Notes: a model not told the origin generated them from the sequence alone. A stretch of 39,236 nucleotides of DNA from Methylobacterium sp. J-030 (GCF_022829545.1 NZ_JAKSYM010000277.1:1-39236), one strand, 5' to 3'; numbered from the stretch's first letter, positions 7,991-16,904 are shown. Translations and numbers: made by a program.

Positions 7991-9984
7991 CGACCGAATC
8001 GACGACCGTCGGCGACGCCAACCTGCGCTTCTGGGTCGAGCCCGGCGCGGAGCGAGCATACGAGGTCGACCTCTCAGAGTTCGCGGTTGGCGGACGGCTC
8101 GAGGACCAATCCGCCGCTGGACGCCGGCATTGGGGAGGTGACTTCAGTGGCCGGCCAACGTTCGCTCGCGAAATCGCGGTCTACTACCGTCGCACGAGTC
8201 CAAGCGCCAGCGCTTCAAGAGGTATTCGCGCCGCGTTGAGGGCCTTGTTTCGCTTCCTCGACGCGATCGAGCAAGGCGACTTGGTGCAATCCGTCGCCGA
8301 CCTGAAAGATGCACACGGCCCCCTTCTCAAGCGTCGCTTCGACGCTGAGACAAAAAATGTTAGTGCCTACCAGATCATCAAGACGACGGTCGATCGTATG
8401 CGGGAACTCGCCTGCGCGCGACCGATGTTTTGGCCCGCGCGTACCGACGTCGAGCCAAAGCTTCAAGACGATGTTGACTTAAAAGGGGTGCAACGCCTGT
8501 TCAACGCCTTTAAGGGGGAGGCGCGCAGCATAAAGCGGATGTTCGTTGAAGGCGAGCGGCTCGCGGCGCAGGGGGAAGACCCCCGCGGATTGGGCCCGCG
8601 CACGGGCCGCGTCGAGCCCGCAGCATGGCACGTCCGCGCAAATCACGCTTGGCTGATCCACGAGCTTACTCACACGCGCCTATGCAGCAAGGCAGAGTTC
8701 TACGCCGCCAGTGCCCAAGGCTTGCACAAGGCCAATGACCCGACGACCCAGATGTTCGACGGACCCGAGTACCTCGCGCCCGGTATGACTGAGCGCGGCC
8801 GTCAAGGGTTTGTGGGCAAGCTGCGGTGGTTTCATCCGAGCTACCACGACACTGCGGTCTTCCTCTGGCTCTTCCTGCTCAGCACCGGCTGGAACCTGGC
8901 CACGGCGGTCTCGCTCGACGTGACCGAGGACCGCACCTGGTTCCGCGATCATCCGCACGAGGGCGAGTTCAAAGCCCTGCACGCCTTCAAGGCGCGGTCT
9001 GGGACACGCGTCGTCGCGATGTCGAAGGAGACGCCGGAATGGCATCCCTTCCAGCTCGTCCAATACATGATTGCACGCACCAGACCACTTCGCGCAACCT
9101 TGCGCCATCGCCTCGCGGAGGCCGAAGCCCAACACGCAGCACTGTCCTCGCCTGCCGTCCGGGCCGAGATCGACCGCCTGCGAGCAGCAGTGCGGAGCCC
9201 ATGGCTCTATCACGTCGTGAACAAGGTCGGCGAGGTGAACGCCTTCTCGCATGACGACAGCGCAAAGCTGAACGACATGGCCCGCCTCGTCGCCGAGAGG
9301 GAAGGTCTTCTTGAGGAGCACCCCTCGTTGGCGATGTTCGGTACGTCGATCGCTCGCGATGCCTGGATCGGGCACGTCTACGCGGCGAGCGGGCAGGCCG
9401 TAATTTTTGCTCGGTTGGCCGCGCAGCACAAGGATGCCCGGCAACTCAGGCACTACATCAAGCGCCGCCGCTTCCGCGCGGACTCGGAGCAGATGATCCG
9501 TAAGGTGCACGACGCCGTGTTCGCGGAGATCGAAGACGGTGGTGTCGTGGACCCCACCCGCCTGCGCATCCTCGTCCAAGAGGGCAAGATCGCGCCCGAG
9601 GTAGCAGAGCGCCTCGCCGACCATCGCCATCGCACGCGCCTCGGCATGGGTTGCCTCGAACCCAGGAACCCGCCGCCGGAGGTCGCGCCCGATCACCGCG
9701 AGGGCATGCTCTGCCGGGTGCAGCGCTGCACAGGATGCCCGCACGGCATTGTGTTCACCGACAGCCTGCCGGCGCTCGCACGGGCGCGCGCCGAACTCGA
9801 GCATATCTTCCGACAGATGCCCTTCGCCGCTTGGTCGGGATCGAGCTTTGACGACGAGCTTCAATCCTTAGAGGCGACGCTGAAGGGCTTCGACCCGGAG
9901 GCGGTCGAGGCCGAGACAGAAAGTTGGCGCGCCAAGTTACGCAGCGGGGACATCATCGCCCATGATACCTATCCCGCATACTGA
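7987..9984 (+). CDS. Tyrosine-recombinase-like protein B of the trio, catalytically degenerate
   Basis: A 665-residue protein starting in an ATGA overlap with A. The C-terminal half resembles the tyrosine recombinase fold but not its full active site. The box I position reads S-T-G-W-N-L-A-T-A-V-S-L, with Asn where Arg I should be. The H-x-x-R position reads S-I-A-R, keeping Arg but not His. A late His and the candidate Tyr survive in A-A-Q-H-K-D-A-R-Q-L-R-H-Y-I, near residue 490. Beyond it lies a Cys cluster, C-R-V-Q-R-C-T-G-C-P-H-G, near 580, a possible metal site. It may be an architectural or regulatory partner of A and C rather than a strand-exchange enzyme; that role is inferred. Confidence 0.72.
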   Translation: MTTESTTVGDANLRFWVEPGAERAYEVDLSEFAVGGRLEDQSAAGRRHWGGDFSGRPTFAREIAVYYRRTSPSASASRGIRAALRALFRFLDAIEQGDLVQSVADLKDAHGPLLKRRFDAETKNVSAYQIIKTTVDRMRELACARPMFWPARTDVEPKLQDDVDLKGVQRLFNAFKGEARSIKRMFVEGERLAAQGEDPRGLGPRTGRVEPAAWHVRANHAWLIHELTHTRLCSKAEFYAASAQGLHKANDPTTQMFDGPEYLAPGMTERGRQGFVGKLRWFHPSYHDTAVFLWLFLLSTGWNLATAVSLDVTEDRTWFRDHPHEGEFKALHAFKARSGTRVVAMSKETPEWHPFQLVQYMIARTRPLRATLRHRLAEAEAQHAALSSPAVRAEIDRLRAAVRSPWLYHVVNKVGEVNAFSHDDSAKLNDMARLVAEREGLLEEHPSLAMFGTSIARDAWIGHVYAASGQAVIFARLAAQHKDARQLRHYIKRRRFRADSEQMIRKVHDAVFAEIEDGGVVDPTRLRILVQEGKIAPEVAERLADHRHRTRLGMGCLEPRNPPPEVAPDHREGMLCRVQRCTGCPHGIVFTDSLPALARARAELEHIFRQMPFAAWSGSSFDDELQSLEATLKGFDPEAVEAETESWRAKLRSGDIIAHDTYPAY

Positions 9985-12070
9985 CCTCGCCGGAGAGGCC
10001 GGATCCGTCGATAATTGGCGGGTCGGCCTTGCCGTCGGGATCGGCGACTATGACACGCTTGCCGCGCGGCCGTGGTCCGAGATCTCCGGCATCGAGATCT
10101 TCCCAAAATCGCGGCTCGGCGATCCCGTGATCATCGTGCCAGAGGCCTGGATGCCCGGTGGGGCACTACAACGCCTTACCAGTAGAAGCCTCGACCTACG
10201 CATCCTGCTTGGTTCTACCGGCGATCTTTCCGGATCAGCGCGCGTGCGCGACGAGAGCGTGCGCCGCGCCCTCCTTGCCTTATGGCTCCCGCGCCGGACG
10301 GACACTGGCATGAGGCAGTATGCACCGAGCTCGTGGCTTAGCCGCGCCCGCCTCTTTTTGCAGGCGGTCGCTTGGCAGGTCGCCCGCCGTCCCTCGACGG
10401 ACGGTCGCGTATGGGCGCACCTGTCGAGATCAGACCTAAAGACACTGCTCGACGACGTCGGTACCACAGACCGCGGGCGCGTCGCTGCACTGGCCTTGCT
10501 GCGTGACCTCGCAGAGGCCGGCAAGAGGGGCCTGCTCTCCGACTACCCTTACCTTCTCAAGGACGGCGACAGACTCAAGGACGGCGACAGAGATGTGGCC
10601 GCATTAAATGGCACGCCCCGATCCGAGCCATCCCGTCGAGCCCCTGCCTTCGTACGACAGAAGAAGTCGGAGGATGGCAGCTGGCAGCCCCTGCCCGATG
10701 AATTTGTGACCGAACTTCTGCGGCGTGGTCTCTGGCTGCAACGCAACCTCGGCCCGCAGGTCCTCGAATGCTGGTCGGGTCTGATGCGGATCGTGGACGA
10801 GGCAGCCCTGCGCGGCCAGACCTCCGGCAATCCGGCAGTCATCGACCGTCGACGTCGCCTCATCCAAGCCGTCGATTGGCGCGATGCGGAAGGCCGGCCG
10901 ATTACGCAACTGCCCTTCAAGATCAACCAACAGGCCGGACAGCGCACCGAGGCGTCCGACGCCTGGCCGCCGCGGGACGCCAGCACGATCAGTCAGATGG
11001 TCGTCGTCCTCCAAGCGCTCAATCTATGCATGGTGGCCTTCTGCACCGGTGCCCGCCACGGGGAACTCGCCTCGGCGAACAACGCCTCGCTCGTGGACGG
11101 GGACACCGCACGGTTCGCGGCGAAGACCTTCAAGCTGCGCGAGGAGGTCGGCGGGAAGCTCCGGGACTGGCCGCTCCATCCCGCGGCCGTGCGCGCGGTC
11201 GCGCTACAGATGGACCTCGCTCGGCGCTGCCGTCCGGATGGCACGGATCACCTTTGGGTCATGGCCGGTCGGGCGACAGGCGGGGTGCGCGGCCTGCCAC
11301 TTCTCAACCTCACCGAGCCTGCCGTGATGGCAGCCAAACACCTCGGGCTCTCGGACCTTGCGGGGGAGGACCGGCCCCATCTCCATCGCTGGCGGCACAC
11401 AATGGCACGCCTTGCGGCGCTCACGGTCGTCAGCGCGCCGCAGGTGCTGATGGATCTGTTCGGCCATCGCGACCTGGAGATGACGCTTCGGTACATGCTC
11501 TCGAACCCAGAGATTGCTCAGGAGGCGCGAGCCGTAGCAAAGGAGGCAGCGATCGCGCTCGCCGAGGAGGCGGTCGAGGACGCACTCGCCGATGCGGCCG
11601 GCGGAGCTGCTGCCGCGCCACTCAAAGCCGGCATCGAGGCGTTCGCTATGCGACAGGGACTGACCGCGCTCGGAACCGACGACAAGCGCGCCGCCGGTGA
11701 GATGCTGACCCTCGGTGGCGGCCGTTGGGAAATCGTGAGGCCGGGTGTCATTTGCACGAAGGGCCCGGGCCAAGCCGGACCGTGTACGCGGAAAAAGGGC
11801 TTCCCCGATCCCGGCAGCTGCCGGACGGAATGCGGCCATCGCTTCGAAGTCGCACGGGCTCGAGCCCAATGCGAGGACACGATCGCGACACTTGTCGCCG
11901 AGATTGAGGCCGCAGTCGAAGACGGGGCGGACATGGTCGCCGCAAGCTACGAGGGGCAGCTCCTCGCGAACCTCTGCCGTTGGGACGACCTGCGCCTGGC
12001 GTGGATCGCTCGCAGCCCAACAGTCGCACGCGTTTGGGAGGAGGGCCGCCATGCCGAGGAGATCGCGTGA
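9962..12070 (+). CDS. Tyrosine recombinase/integrase C of the trio, with Cys-rich tail
   Basis: A 702-residue protein with a full catalytic set. Arg I lies in C-T-G-A-R-H-G-E-L near residue 365, with a Lys in the following F-K-L or G-G-K-L segment. The H-x-x-R-H motif is in H-L-H-R-W-R-H near 475, the second His in L-F-G-H-R-D, and the Tyr in L-R-Y-M-L near 511. The large N-terminal region, about 330 residues, is not recognised. The C-terminal 130 residues carry Cys at about 600 (V-I-C-T-K-G), then G-P-C-T-R-K-K-G and S-C-R-T-E-C-G-H, a likely zinc-binding module. The ATG at 9962 overlaps the end of B by 23 bases and has GGGGA about 10 bases upstream, suggesting translational coupling. Confidence 0.88.
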   Translation: MIPIPHTDLAGEAGSVDNWRVGLAVGIGDYDTLAARPWSEISGIEIFPKSRLGDPVIIVPEAWMPGGALQRLTSRSLDLRILLGSTGDLSGSARVRDESVRRALLALWLPRRTDTGMRQYAPSSWLSRARLFLQAVAWQVARRPSTDGRVWAHLSRSDLKTLLDDVGTTDRGRVAALALLRDLAEAGKRGLLSDYPYLLKDGDRLKDGDRDVAALNGTPRSEPSRRAPAFVRQKKSEDGSWQPLPDEFVTELLRRGLWLQRNLGPQVLECWSGLMRIVDEAALRGQTSGNPAVIDRRRRLIQAVDWRDAEGRPITQLPFKINQQAGQRTEASDAWPPRDASTISQMVVVLQALNLCMVAFCTGARHGELASANNASLVDGDTARFAAKTFKLREEVGGKLRDWPLHPAAVRAVALQMDLARRCRPDGTDHLWVMAGRATGGVRGLPLLNLTEPAVMAAKHLGLSDLAGEDRPHLHRWRHTMARLAALTVVSAPQVLMDLFGHRDLEMTLRYMLSNPEIAQEARAVAKEAAIALAEEAVEDALADAAGGAAAAPLKAGIEAFAMRQGLTALGTDDKRAAGEMLTLGGGRWEIVRPGVICTKGPGQAGPCTRKKGFPDPGSCRTECGHRFEVARARAQCEDTIATLVAEIEAAVEDGADMVAASYEGQLLANLCRWDDLRLAWIARSPTVARVWEEGRHAEEIA
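10556..10591 (+). repeat. 18-bp tandem duplication within recombinase gene C
   Basis: CTCAAGGACGGCGACAGA occurs twice back to back (10556-10573 and 10574-10591). It keeps frame and encodes L-K-D-G-D-R twice. It lies outside the catalytic domain and looks like a recent in-frame slippage event. Confidence 0.95.
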
Positions 12071-12593
12071 TCCTACTCGTCCGTTAGAGCAACCGGTCCA
12101 AAATTTGCCCGACATCGGCCGACAGGCGGCCGCCTCGCGTGCCGACACGACGCGCGCGAAGTGTGAGGCGGCCATGCGCGAGATTGAGGCCGAGGTGGAT
12201 GCCAATAAGGGCGTCTATCCTAATGGAACAGGCGAGATCAACATTCAGGGGGTTCTCCGCGTCGCAAAGCTCAGTTCATCTGTCCTCGAAAAACCGCATC
12301 ACGTCGCTACGAAGGAGAAGGTTCAGGCGTGGTTGCAAGGTATCAACAAGCTTACCGTGCACGGCGCATCGTCGATCCGGCGGCTTGTCACCGAGCGAGC
12401 GGACGCGGCGAAGGACGAGACCCGCGAAATCATGGCGGTCTGGCACGAGGCCGACCTCGACTACCACGAAAACCGCATAGCGCTGGCACGCCTCGCCGAG
12501 GAGAACGCGCTGCTGAGGGACGAGGTCGCCCGGCTACGGGCCGAGCTAGCGGGCGAAAACGTCGTGCGAATGCGCAGGAAGGGGCAGGACTGA
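12051..12593 (+). CDS. Small coiled-coil protein D of the recombinase operon
   Basis: A 180-residue protein with no family I can name with certainty. The ATG at 12051 is chosen because GGGAGGAGGG lies just upstream and it sits in a 20-base overlap with the end of C. An N-terminal basic segment is followed by a small globular block, N-G-T-G-E-I-N-I-Q-G-V-L-R-V-A-K near residue 60, with H-H-V-A-T-K-E-K-V near 85. The last 60 residues are a predicted coiled coil ending in repeated L-A-E-E-N-A-L-L-R-D-E-V. It shares this plan with the next gene. By position it may play the part of the small accessory TnpC/DUF6262 proteins found with some multi-recombinase elements; this is inference. Confidence 0.75.
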   Translation: MPRRSRDPTRPLEQPVQNLPDIGRQAAASRADTTRAKCEAAMREIEAEVDANKGVYPNGTGEINIQGVLRVAKLSSSVLEKPHHVATKEKVQAWLQGINKLTVHGASSIRRLVTERADAAKDETREIMAVWHEADLDYHENRIALARLAEENALLRDEVARLRAELAGENVVRMRRKGQD

Positions 12594-13060
12594 TGGCCAA
12601 GCCCTCCATCGTCCCCTTGATCGCCGCCGTGCTGGAGCCGTACCTCGAGGAGCGCCAGCAGGCTTGGGAGGCGGCGGGACGCCGGACGCCCACGTTGCCC
12701 GCGACGAACGGCAAGGTGAATGTCCGGCAGGTCGTGCTTGACCTGCATGCCCGCGACGACCGGATCGTACCCCACCACGAGCAGCATCTCTTCACGAAGC
12801 CCGAGTTGCGCGCGGCGGTCGACGCCATTGCCACGCAGCAGGGCCTCGCCACCATTGGCAGCCGCTCCGCAGGCGGGGGCGATGATGCCGCGCGCCGCCG
12901 GATCAGCAGGCTCTCCGATGAGGCCTCGGACCTCCGGCAGGTGGTCGCCGAGCGCGAGGTCGTCATCGACGCCTTGCGCCGGGAGGTCGCCTCCCTGCGC
13001 GGCCAGCTCTCGCTACTCGAGGAGACCGGCATGGTCGTGCGGCTGGGATCTGCGCCATGA
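12593..13060 (+). CDS. Small coiled-coil protein E of the recombinase operon
   Basis: A 155-residue protein whose ATG shares one base with the stop of D (TGATG). The N-terminal half has T-N-G-K-V-N-V-R-Q-V-V-L-D-L near residue 40, then P-H-H-E-Q-H-L-F-T-K-P-E-L. The C-terminal half is a coiled coil (R-Q-V-V-A-E-R-E-V-V-I-D-A-L-R-R-E-V). The order N-G, I/V-N, V-L, H-H, T-K, coiled coil is the same as in D, so the two are probably distant paralogues from a duplication. It may bind DNA or bridge recombinase subunits; no enzymatic motif is visible. Its stop overlaps the start of the helicase gene by four bases. Confidence 0.75.
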   Translation: MAKPSIVPLIAAVLEPYLEERQQAWEAAGRRTPTLPATNGKVNVRQVVLDLHARDDRIVPHHEQHLFTKPELRAAVDAIATQQGLATIGSRSAGGGDDAARRRISRLSDEASDLRQVVAEREVVIDALRREVASLRGQLSLLEETGMVVRLGSAP

Positions 13061-15330
13061 CCCTAGTGATGATCCGGCGGATCGTTTCCGAGCGCGACTT
13101 CGGCGTGATCCTGGCGACCCACGTCGTCGACGATCACGGTGTACCGGGTGCTGCCCTGCGCGTCCGGGCGCTCCGCCGCGTCCTGGCGGGGGCTCCCGCC
13201 GTCGGCGAGACCTGGCGCGTCGAGGGGGCGGTCGCGGATACCCCTTGGGGGCCGCAAATGGACGCCACGCGGGCCGTACGCGACCTGCCGAGCGGCACCC
13301 TCGTGCGAGACTTCCTCGCGGCGCACGTGCCGGGCATCGGCCGCGAGCGGGCCGACCGCTTGTGGACCGCCTACGGGATGGACCTACCGGCGGTGCTGCT
13401 CGCGGGGGACCTCGTCGAGATCGGCCGGGTCATCGCGCCGGATCGTCCGCTGCTGGGCCCGCAAGTCGCGGCGCTGACGGTGCGAGCCTGGCGAGAGGCC
13501 GACGCCGAGGCGCGGCTCTTCGCCTGGCTCCAGGCCCGCGGCGTCGACGACGTCCGCGTCGCCCGGCGCGTCGCCGCCGTGCTCGGCGCAGAGGCTGTGG
13601 CGACGCTCGATCGGAATCCGTGGTGCCTCGTCCCGCTCCTGCCGTGGGCGAAGGTCGATGCGCTGGGCTGCCGCCTCCTGCGCGAGGCGGGGCGGAGTGG
13701 GGTCGAGGACGCGCCGGATCGCCTCGTCGGGGCCGTCGACGCTGCGATGCGGGACGTCATCGCCGGGGGCGACACTATGGTCGCCGCCGCGGACCTCCGG
13801 TCGCGGGTCGCCGACCGCCTTGGCGTGCCGGGGGGCCATGCGCGCGTCGAGGAGGCGCTCGCGGTGGGTGCGCGCAACGGTGCCGTCGTGGCTTGGGATG
13901 CCAGTACGTGGCGTGCCCCCGGATGCGCCCTCATGGAGGAGGCCGTCATCGTTCGCCTCAGGGCCATGCTGGAGGGCCGCGGAGCCTCGTTCGGCATCCC
14001 GGAAGGCGTAGAGCGGAACACGAGACTCCAGACCGGCACAGACGCGCTCCATCCCGAACAGCGTGCCGCGGTCGAGAAGGTGCTCGCCCTGCCGTTCGGC
14101 TGCCTGCGCGGAGGTGCGGGCGTAGGCAAGACGCACGTCACCCGCGCTGTCTGCCAGGCCTGGGAGGCATCGGGCGGCAACGTCGTGCTCGCGGCGCTCG
14201 CCGGCAAGGCCGCCCTGCGTCTGTCGCGCGCGACAGGCCGCCTCGCCCGCACGCTCGCGCGGCTGATCCGGGAGCTCGACGACCGTGCGCGGATTGCCGG
14301 CTCCCTCGCGGAGGTCGATGGTCCCGAGCGGCTGGGACGGGAAGCACGCCTCCTGCAGCTCGCCGAAATCACGCCGCGCAGCCTCGTCATTGTCGACGAG
14401 GCTTCCATGGTCGACATAGCCACGATGCACGCGCTCCTGCGCCGGATGCCCGACGGGGCCCGCCTGCTACTCGTCGGCGACGAGCGCCAGCTGCCGCCGG
14501 TCGGCTTCGGCCTCGTGTTCCACCGCCTTGTCGCGGACGAAGGGATCACGGCGAGCCTGACGGTCGTCCACCGGCAGAGCAACGCGAGCGGCATCCCCGC
14601 GGTGGCGGCTGCGGTGCGCGAGCGGCGTATGCCCACGCTGCGGCCCTACACTGGGCTGGAGGACGGCGTTTCGCTTCTGCCGGCCGGGGATTCCACGGCG
14701 ATCGAGGACGGGGTGCTACGAGCCTACGGGGACCTCGTGGGCGAGGATGTGCTCGTAGTCGCGCCGACCCGCGCGGGCGGCGCCGGTGTGCGCGCTCTCA
14801 ACGAAGGTCTGCACGCGCTCCACCTCGCCGCAACGGGCGCGTCGGAGATGACTTCGCCTCTGGGCGACCGCTTCTGCGTCGGCGAACCCGTCGTCCACGA
14901 ACGCAACGACTACGAGCGCGGCCTCTGGAATGGCAGCATGGGCCGGGTCGAAGCCCTTCAAGCGGATGACCTGGTGGCCGAATTCGACGGTGAGCACCAT
15001 CGCTTCACACGCGATGCGCTCCTCGACGTTGCGCTCGGCTATGCTTTGACTTGCCACCGGGCTCAGGGCTCTCAGGCGGGACGGGTGATCATCGCGCTCA
15101 CCCCGTCGCGGCTGCTCGATCCCTCCTGGCTCTACACCGCAATCACACGGGCTGAGCGCCAAGTGGTGCTCGTTGGACAGGAGAAAACGATCGAGGCGCT
15201 GCTGCGTCAATCGTGGGCCGCTGAACGTCGGCTCGTAGGATTGCAGTGGACGAATTCAGCACCGAATGGAGCGGGTGAAGCAGTTCTTGAAACTCGAGAG
15301 CCATCGCAGGATTGCTTCGTCGAAGCTTAG
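13057..15330 (+). CDS. RecD2-like ATP-dependent DNA helicase
   Basis: A 757-residue SF1B helicase of the RecD2/TraA type, close to the usual RecD2 length. The N-terminal region resembles the RecD2 OB-fold part and has a helix-hairpin-helix near residues 86-104 (V-P-G-I-G-R-E-R-A). Walker A is G-G-A-G-V-G-K-T near 351-358; Walker B is V-I-V-D-E-A-S-M near 443. Further motifs are G-D-E-R-Q-L-P-P-V near 476, and C-terminal L-T-C-H-R-A-Q-G-S and Y-T-A-I-T-R-A-E near 667-703. RecD2 enzymes unwind DNA 5' to 3'. It lies last in an operon of overlapping recombinase genes (ATGA with E), so it probably serves the element, perhaps in replicating or processing an excised circle. Unlike RecD of RecBCD, no recB or recC is nearby. 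Confidence 0.9.
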   Translation: MTLVMIRRIVSERDFGVILATHVVDDHGVPGAALRVRALRRVLAGAPAVGETWRVEGAVADTPWGPQMDATRAVRDLPSGTLVRDFLAAHVPGIGRERADRLWTAYGMDLPAVLLAGDLVEIGRVIAPDRPLLGPQVAALTVRAWREADAEARLFAWLQARGVDDVRVARRVAAVLGAEAVATLDRNPWCLVPLLPWAKVDALGCRLLREAGRSGVEDAPDRLVGAVDAAMRDVIAGGDTMVAAADLRSRVADRLGVPGGHARVEEALAVGARNGAVVAWDASTWRAPGCALMEEAVIVRLRAMLEGRGASFGIPEGVERNTRLQTGTDALHPEQRAAVEKVLALPFGCLRGGAGVGKTHVTRAVCQAWEASGGNVVLAALAGKAALRLSRATGRLARTLARLIRELDDRARIAGSLAEVDGPERLGREARLLQLAEITPRSLVIVDEASMVDIATMHALLRRMPDGARLLLVGDERQLPPVGFGLVFHRLVADEGITASLTVVHRQSNASGIPAVAAAVRERRMPTLRPYTGLEDGVSLLPAGDSTAIEDGVLRAYGDLVGEDVLVVAPTRAGGAGVRALNEGLHALHLAATGASEMTSPLGDRFCVGEPVVHERNDYERGLWNGSMGRVEALQADDLVAEFDGEHHRFTRDALLDVALGYALTCHRAQGSQAGRVIIALTPSRLLDPSWLYTAITRAERQVVLVGQEKTIEALLRQSWAAERRLVGLQWTNSAPNGAGEAVLETREPSQDCFVEA

Positions 15331-15582
15331 CCATTCAAACGCAGAGCCCTGTGCACTAACGCCTTCGGATGACGTGCTTGGAAGTAACGTTTTTCGCCGT
15401 AGGGGCAATCACTTGGCCTCGCGGCTATGAGGCTCGCTACCGTGTGGGTGCTCTCGTGTCCCGGCCCCATTTCACAACTTTCTCGCTCAATGCCAATCGC
15501 AGGGTTAGCGGGTCGTCGAGAAATTCTTCATGATGCGAGATCTTGCTGTCGCGCGCATTGCGTGGCCTCATTGGAAAGCGCC
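15331..15582 (+). other. Leader region between the mobility operon and the CBASS pair
   Basis: A stretch of 252 bases where base composition becomes visibly richer in A and T. The CD-NTase frame is open back to an ATG at 15427, but those 52 codons show no family similarity and the conserved protein begins at 15583. A promoter for the cargo is expected here; I see no clear -35/-10 pair. Confidence 0.4.
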
Positions 15583-16896
15583 ATGAGCGTTGCGGATGCG
15601 TTTCGAAGCTTTCTTGGCAATATCAAGATTACGAACGGCCTGACAATTTCGACACGCTACGGCGAGATTACCGCTGCGCTGAATAAGAAGTTCCGAGATA
15701 CGGAGTCCAAAACTGCCAACAGTCTGCAGGTCGGCTCCTATGGTCGTCATACGGCCATCAAAGGCGTTTCCGATCTCGACATGCTTTATATTATGCCGGC
15801 CGGAACATGGAGTGACTATAAGGACGGCGGTCAGTTTCGGCTTCTCTCTGACTGCGCAGCAGCCATAAAAGCCCGATACCCCTCCACCACTGTCAAAGTC
15901 GATCGCCTCGTAGTACGCGTGCTCTACTCAAACTTCCATATCGAGGTTCAGCCTGTTTTTGAGCAGAGCGATAGCTCTTACAAATATCCAGATAGCTACA
16001 AGGAAGGAAGCTGGAAAATCACCAAGCCGCGAGATGAACTCAAGGCGATGATGGAATTTAACGCGCAGAAGAATGACAACCTACGTCGGCTGGCTCGGAT
16101 GGCCCGCGCTTGGAAAAACAAGCATGGCGTTGCAATGGGCGGGTTGCTGATAGACACGCTCGCCTACAACTTCTTGAAACAAACTGTTGCTTACGACGGG
16201 AAGAGTTACCTATATTACGATTGGATGAGCCGAGATTTCTTCGCGTTTCTAAAGGATCAGCCGAAGCAAGATTATTACGCCGCACTGGGTAGCGGTCAGC
16301 GTGTGAAGGTAAAGAAGGATTTTCGTAGAAAGGCAAAGAAGGCGTACGAGCTTTGTTTGAAAGCGATCGAGGCGGAAACTCAAGATTATCGCAACGACCG
16401 CTGGCGCAAAGTTTTCGGTTCGAACTTCCCGCCCAGACCCGTTGCAACCACGGCTGCGGATGCCGTCATGGAGTCCGTTCTCAAGTCTGAGGGCTACGAA
16501 GCTCGAAACACCGAACGCTTTATCGAGGACATGTACCAAATCGATATCCGCTTCGATATCGAACTGGAGTGCGAGGTAAAGCAGGATGGCTTTCGCCCAT
16601 CTCTGCTACGCAGCTTGCTCGCCGCGAGCCGCGTTCTCCAGGCAAAGAAGGACTTGAAATTCTTCGTTGCTGATACCGACGTACCCCAGCCCTTCACGTT
16701 GCTGTGGAAGGTGCTCAACAGAGGTCCCACGGCCGTGAGGCGTGATTGTATTCGAGGCGAGATCGTACCGGATAATGGCCGTCTGGAGAAGATCGAAAGG
16801 ACCAACTTTCGGGGCGACCATATTGTAGAGTGCTACGCCGTGAAAGACGGGGTCGTCGTCGCCAAAGATCGCATTCACGTTCCCATAACCGAGTAG
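15583..16896 (+). CDS. CBASS CD-NTase (SMODS) with AGS-C sensor domain
   Basis: A 437-residue cyclic-oligonucleotide synthase of the CBASS anti-phage type. The nucleotidyltransferase core shows G51-S52-Y-G-R-H-T, catalytic D64-L-D66, and a third acidic residue E121 in F-H-I-E-V-Q-P-V. The last 110 or so residues fit the AGS-C sensor domain (adenylyl/guanylyl and SMODS C-terminal): L-W-K-V-L-N-R-G, then I-R-G-E-I, then H-I-V-E-C-Y-A-V-K-D-G and a final I-H-V-P-I. The start at 15583 gives M-S-V-A-D-A-F and has GGAAAG upstream; an ATG at 15427 would add 52 unrelated residues. Eight bases separate it from the SLATT effector gene. Infection would trigger second-messenger synthesis that opens the effector. 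The product nucleotide cannot be told from sequence. Codons are less GC-rich than in the mobility genes. Confidence 0.88.
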   Translation: MSVADAFRSFLGNIKITNGLTISTRYGEITAALNKKFRDTESKTANSLQVGSYGRHTAIKGVSDLDMLYIMPAGTWSDYKDGGQFRLLSDCAAAIKARYPSTTVKVDRLVVRVLYSNFHIEVQPVFEQSDSSYKYPDSYKEGSWKITKPRDELKAMMEFNAQKNDNLRRLARMARAWKNKHGVAMGGLLIDTLAYNFLKQTVAYDGKSYLYYDWMSRDFFAFLKDQPKQDYYAALGSGQRVKVKKDFRRKAKKAYELCLKAIEAETQDYRNDRWRKVFGSNFPPRPVATTAADAVMESVLKSEGYEARNTERFIEDMYQIDIRFDIELECEVKQDGFRPSLLRSLLAASRVLQAKKDLKFFVADTDVPQPFTLLWKVLNRGPTAVRRDCIRGEIVPDNGRLEKIERTNFRGDHIVECYAVKDGVVVAKDRIHVPITE

Positions 16897-16904
16897 GACA
16901 TCCG

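Noticed and set aside
12720..14969. A 749-residue open frame overlapping the helicase in another frame
   Set aside because: It is almost all R, G, A, P and S; the helicase frame carries Walker A, Walker B and C-terminal helicase motifs.
15427..15582. An N-terminal extension of the CD-NTase from ATG 15427
   Set aside because: The 52 residues show no family similarity, and the conserved protein starts at 15583 with a plausible ribosome binding site.
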